NCBI GenBank assembly: GCA_024304875.1
Contig: JAMWZF010000169.1
Coordinates: 1 to 6,625 of the forward strand
DNA: 6,625 nucleotides
Source of the DNA: Paracoccaceae bacterium
GTDB lineage: Bacteria > Pseudomonadota > Alphaproteobacteria > Rhodobacterales > Rhodobacteraceae
Reading direction: 5' to 3'
In this document: positions 4,190-6,625 of the stretch, in pieces
How positions within the stretch are numbered: position 1 is the first letter of the stretch
How the letters are laid out: each line of letters begins with the position of its first letter
The notes under the pieces: model-generated
What the model was told of the DNA's origin: nothing
Seen by the model: only the letters and a program-made list of their open reading frames with translations
Databases searched by the model: none
Position numbers and translations under genes: made by a program

Positions 4190-6625
4190 TCAAGGCAGCG
4201 CCACGCGGCGCGCCGGCCCCGGCCCGTACCGCCGAGAGACCTGCGCGACCTCGACGGCCGACGACGGTCCGTCCGCCGCCTGCGTCGCGGCCGGATAGCT
4301 CCATGACGGGGTGGTCACGATCTCCTCGCGCAGCAGGGCTCCACCGGGGCCGATGACACGGACGACATAGGCCTCGGTCTCCTCGCCCAGCGGCACCTCG
4401 ATGCCGTCCCAGCTGTCGCCGTCGATCCGCGTCCGTCGGATCCACCCGACCTTCAGTCCCTCGGAATCTGCACCCACACGCAGATGCGCCACCGGGTAGG
4501 GGCGCAGGCCCGCGCCGCGGAACGTCTCGACCCGGTAGGAATAGCTGGGATCGCCGAGCGGCCGCCCGGCCGGGCCCCAGCGCAGGTGCCGCGCGGTGCC
4601 GCGCGCCGAGGTCGCGATGTCCAGTTGCCGCACGGCGCCGTCCAGAAGCACGAAGAACGATCCCGCGGGCCAGGGGTCGGGGCGCCGATGGTCGCTCCCC
4701 GCCTGCCCCCGAAGACGCATCGTCAGCTCGTAGGTCTCCGGGCCCACCAGCGAAGCCTCGGCGAACTGGATCACCTCCCACCCTTCCGCCGAGCCGTCGC
4801 CGACCGCGGCCGCGTTGGCGCCGGCCAGCACATCGCCTGTCGCCCGGGACAGCAGCGCGCCCGAGACCAGCCGCACCCGAAGCGCGGGCCCCCTGTCCCA
4901 GAGACCGGGGGGCGAGACGGCGAGCTCCGTCTCGGTCAGACCGACCACGGCGCCGCGTCGTGCAAGCAGCGCCAGCGCATAGTCGCTGTCCTGACCGGCG
5001 GAATAGAGGGCCACGGACATGGGCCAGGGATCGGCGGCAAAGGCCACATGGGGCGCATGGGGCGCCTCGTCCCCGGTCAGGAGCGGCAGATCGAGGAACA
5101 GCGCCTCCACGGGGGCAAGGTCCGAGGGCCTCGGCAAGGTCGCGCCGCCCCCGGCGTCCATCGCCTGCGGCAGGTAGACCTCGGGCTCCACCCGCACCGC
5201 CTCCACCAGCCGCTCGCCCTGCTGGTCCAGCCGGTCGATCCTGTAGCGGCGCCCGTCGCCAAGGGTCACGACGTCGCCCGCACCGAGATCGGACCGCGAG
5301 GGCGGCAGGGCGAAGCGGGCGCTGTCGCGGGCCAGCCGTGCCTCAGCCAGCCAGCGCTCGGCGATCTGCTGTCCCTCGGCCCGGGTCAGGACCAGCGCCA
5401 TGTCCGATCCCGAGACCGGCAGGGCAGGATCGTCGGCCAGGGCGGCTTCGGCCACCGCGACCTCGTAGGCCCCGTCCGCCACGACGAACCCGATGCGGAC
5501 CCGGCCCGCCATCTCGGCCTCGGGGGCCCGCGTCCGCTCCAGCGTGCCCGCGATCTCCGCGGTCATCGCGAGGCCATCGTCCGGCTGCACGCCGTCGCTG
5601 CGTCCATCCCTGCTGATGAAATGCAGTGTGCCGCCCCGTTCCACCGCGTCGAAGCCGAAGGCGGTCATCAGCGGCTGAAGCGCGGCGCGGGCGGAGGCGA
5701 CGCTGTCCACCGTGTACCCCCTCACCAGACCGAAGAGACGAGAGGTGTCGATTCCCGTCACTCCTGCCCGGGCACAGATCTCGGCCACCACCGAGGCCAG
5801 CGGCCGCGCCGTCGCCCGTCCGGTGATCCAGTGCCCGGCGGCGTAATTTCCGCCGTCCGTCCAGACCTCGGTCAGACCGGGAAAGGCCGGCCAGGGACGG
5901 GCGTCCCAGGCCCAGACGTGGGCGCGGGACATGTCGACCATCTGCACGCCGGTCTCGGGATCGACCGGGTTGTTCTCCGCGTCCGCGAAATGGCCATGCA
6001 TCGCCCGCAGGTACTGAACCTGGATCAGGTCATCCCGCTGCCCGTTCGACCAGTAGGGCAGTCCGCTCTCGCTCGACTTGGGGTCGAGGAACTTGTTGGG
6101 CTGATTGGTGCCCTTGTCGATGGCGCCGCAACCCAGTTCGGTGAACCAGATGGGCTTCGACCCCGGCTGCCAGGCCGTCGGCGTACCCTGCCGGACCCCG
6201 CCGATCCGCTCGTGGTGGTAGTTCTGCCACCAGCCCCTGAGGTCTTTCGGTCGCCAGATCCAGGGCTCTCCCGCGCCGTCGGTGATGGGCGTGCGGATCT
6301 GCGCCGCGCGCGCCTCGGGCGAATGGTAGTACCAGTCATGGAGTTCGCCGCCCGCGACGTTGCTGCGCAGGTAGCCAAGGTCATGGACATGCCGCCAATG
6401 GGCATCCTCGTGGTCCTCCCCCTCGCGCCAGTCGGACAGCGGCATGTAGTTGTCGATACCGATGAAGTCGATGTTGTCGTCCGCCCAGAGCGGGTCGAGA
6501 TGGAACAGCTTGTCCGCCGTCCCGGCAGGCTGGTGGCCGTGGTATTCGGACCAGTCGGCCGCATAACCGATCTTGCACTGCGGCCCGAGAATGGCACGGC
6601 AGTCGGCTGCGAGGGCCCGCAGCGC
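4190..6625 (-). CDS. GTA host-specificity/baseplate 'megatron' protein, TIM-barrel containing (g15-like; 5'-truncated by window edge)
   Basis: The frame is open from the right edge to the TGA at 4192-4190, giving the C-terminal 811 residues; the family is roughly 1,300 residues long. Methionines inside the window, such as the one at 6445, are internal. In R. capsulatus the homologue is the large protein at the tip of the GTA tail, contacting the recipient cell. Visible residues 1 to about 255 are the end of the GTA TIM-barrel domain (IGYAADWSEY, FIGIDNYMPLSDWR, KPIWFTELGCGAIDKGTNQPNKF with Glu163 placed like a glycosidase catalytic acid, HVWAWDARPWPAFP). About 270-345 resemble the phage tail (Phage-tail_3) domain (PLASVVAEICARAGV, GYTVDSVASARAALQPLMTAFGFDAVERGGTLHFISRDG). 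The remaining 460 residues are the family's C-terminal region, including a beta-rich, fibronectin-like end (AHLRVGADSEGLKVGWIRR, RYGPGPARRVALP). No frameshift or stop is present, so the gene appears intact. NlpC/P60 and other tail genes are expected upstream, beyond the right edge. Confidence 0.93.
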   Translation of the reverse strand, partial: ALRALAADCRAILGPQCKIGYAADWSEYHGHQPAGTADKLFHLDPLWADDNIDFIGIDNYMPLSDWREGEDHEDAHWRHVHDLGYLRSNVAGGELHDWYYHSPEARAAQIRTPITDGAGEPWIWRPKDLRGWWQNYHHERIGGVRQGTPTAWQPGSKPIWFTELGCGAIDKGTNQPNKFLDPKSSESGLPYWSNGQRDDLIQVQYLRAMHGHFADAENNPVDPETGVQMVDMSRAHVWAWDARPWPAFPGLTEVWTDGGNYAAGHWITGRATARPLASVVAEICARAGVTGIDTSRLFGLVRGYTVDSVASARAALQPLMTAFGFDAVERGGTLHFISRDGRSDGVQPDDGLAMTAEIAGTLERTRAPEAEMAGRVRIGFVVADGAYEVAVAEAALADDPALPVSGSDMALVLTRAEGQQIAERWLAEARLARDSARFALPPSRSDLGAGDVVTLGDGRRYRIDRLDQQGERLVEAVRVEPEVYLPQAMDAGGGATLPRPSDLAPVEALFLDLPLLTGDEAPHAPHVAFAADPWPMSVALYSAGQDSDYALALLARRGAVVGLTETELAVSPPGLWDRGPALRVRLVSGALLSRATGDVLAGANAAAVGDGSAEGWEVIQFAEASLVGPETYELTMRLRGQAGSDHRRPDPWPAGSFFVLLDGAVRQLDIATSARGTARHLRWGPAGRPLGDPSYSYRVETFRGAGLRPYPVAHLRVGADSEGLKVGWIRRTRIDGDSWDGIEVPLGEETEAYVVRVIGPGGALLREEIVTTPSWSYPAATQAADGPSSAVEVAQVSRRYGPGPARRVALP
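5048..5065. repeat. In-frame 9-base tandem duplication within the GTA g15-like gene
   Basis: ATGGGGCGC occurs twice back to back. On the coding strand it gives a duplicated Ala-Pro-His (APHAPH) in the linker before PWPMSVALYSAG. It keeps the frame and probably reflects slippage in a tolerant loop. Confidence 0.5.

Noticed and set aside
4585..4604. 10-base tandem repeat GGTGCCGCGC x2 in the g15-like gene
   Set aside because: Ten bases would break the frame if recently duplicated, yet the protein continues normally. It is best explained by Arg/Ala codon composition in GC-rich DNA.
4188..4781. Upstream extension of the small GTA-linked protein to a start at 4781
   Set aside because: This stretch overlaps the conserved C-terminus of the g15-like gene in another frame and is Arg/Gly/Ala-rich without domain character. 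Only the part after the g15 stop looks like a real protein.
4960..5616. 218-codon + strand frame within the g15-like gene
   Set aside because: It is a Pro/Arg/Ala-rich antisense shadow with no domain signal.

Overview
The window is high-GC DNA with dense, tightly packed genes. It most likely comes from an alphaproteobacterium of the Rhodobacterales (Rhodobacter/Roseobacter type). The main reason is that its right 2.4 kb encodes the C-terminal part of the large tail/baseplate protein (g15, 'megatron') of a Rhodobacter capsulatus-type gene transfer agent (GTA). The left side carries an alphaproteobacterial-style pyruvate dehydrogenase operon.

Layout. Positions 1-1992 (+ strand) hold the 3' part of pdhB (pyruvate dehydrogenase E1 beta) and a complete pdhC (dihydrolipoamide acetyltransferase E2), 12 bases apart. 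A GC-rich hairpin with a short T run at 2031-2058 closes this operon. Everything to the right is on the - strand and converges on the same hairpin. Read in the direction of transcription (right to left) it comprises: the GTA g15-like gene, cut by the right edge and ending at 4190; a 126-residue small protein starting 2 bases later (4187-3807); cysE, serine O-acetyltransferase (3732-2905); and a GT-A type glycosyltransferase (2886-2065). Gaps are short (2, 74 and 18 bases), so the four may be read as one unit, although the 74-base gap with a strong ribosome binding site before cysE could also hold a separate promoter. No stretch over 300 bases lacks a gene.

How the genes fit together. pdhB/pdhC supply the E1 and E2 parts of the complex that turns pyruvate into acetyl-CoA. 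cysE uses acetyl-CoA to make O-acetylserine for cysteine synthesis. The GTA gene belongs to a domesticated, phage-derived particle that packages and transfers host DNA. The small gene after g15 is the least understood element here. The window therefore shows the 3' border of a GTA structural cluster and its junction with housekeeping genes.

I do not see a new system such as a CRISPR array, toxin-antitoxin pair, defence island or insertion sequence. The most interesting points are the small gene sealed to the end of the GTA cluster, with an unusual hairpin-bearing tail; an AT-rich, palindrome-containing segment inside the pdhC linker; and a CysE C-terminus lacking the usual terminal isoleucine.
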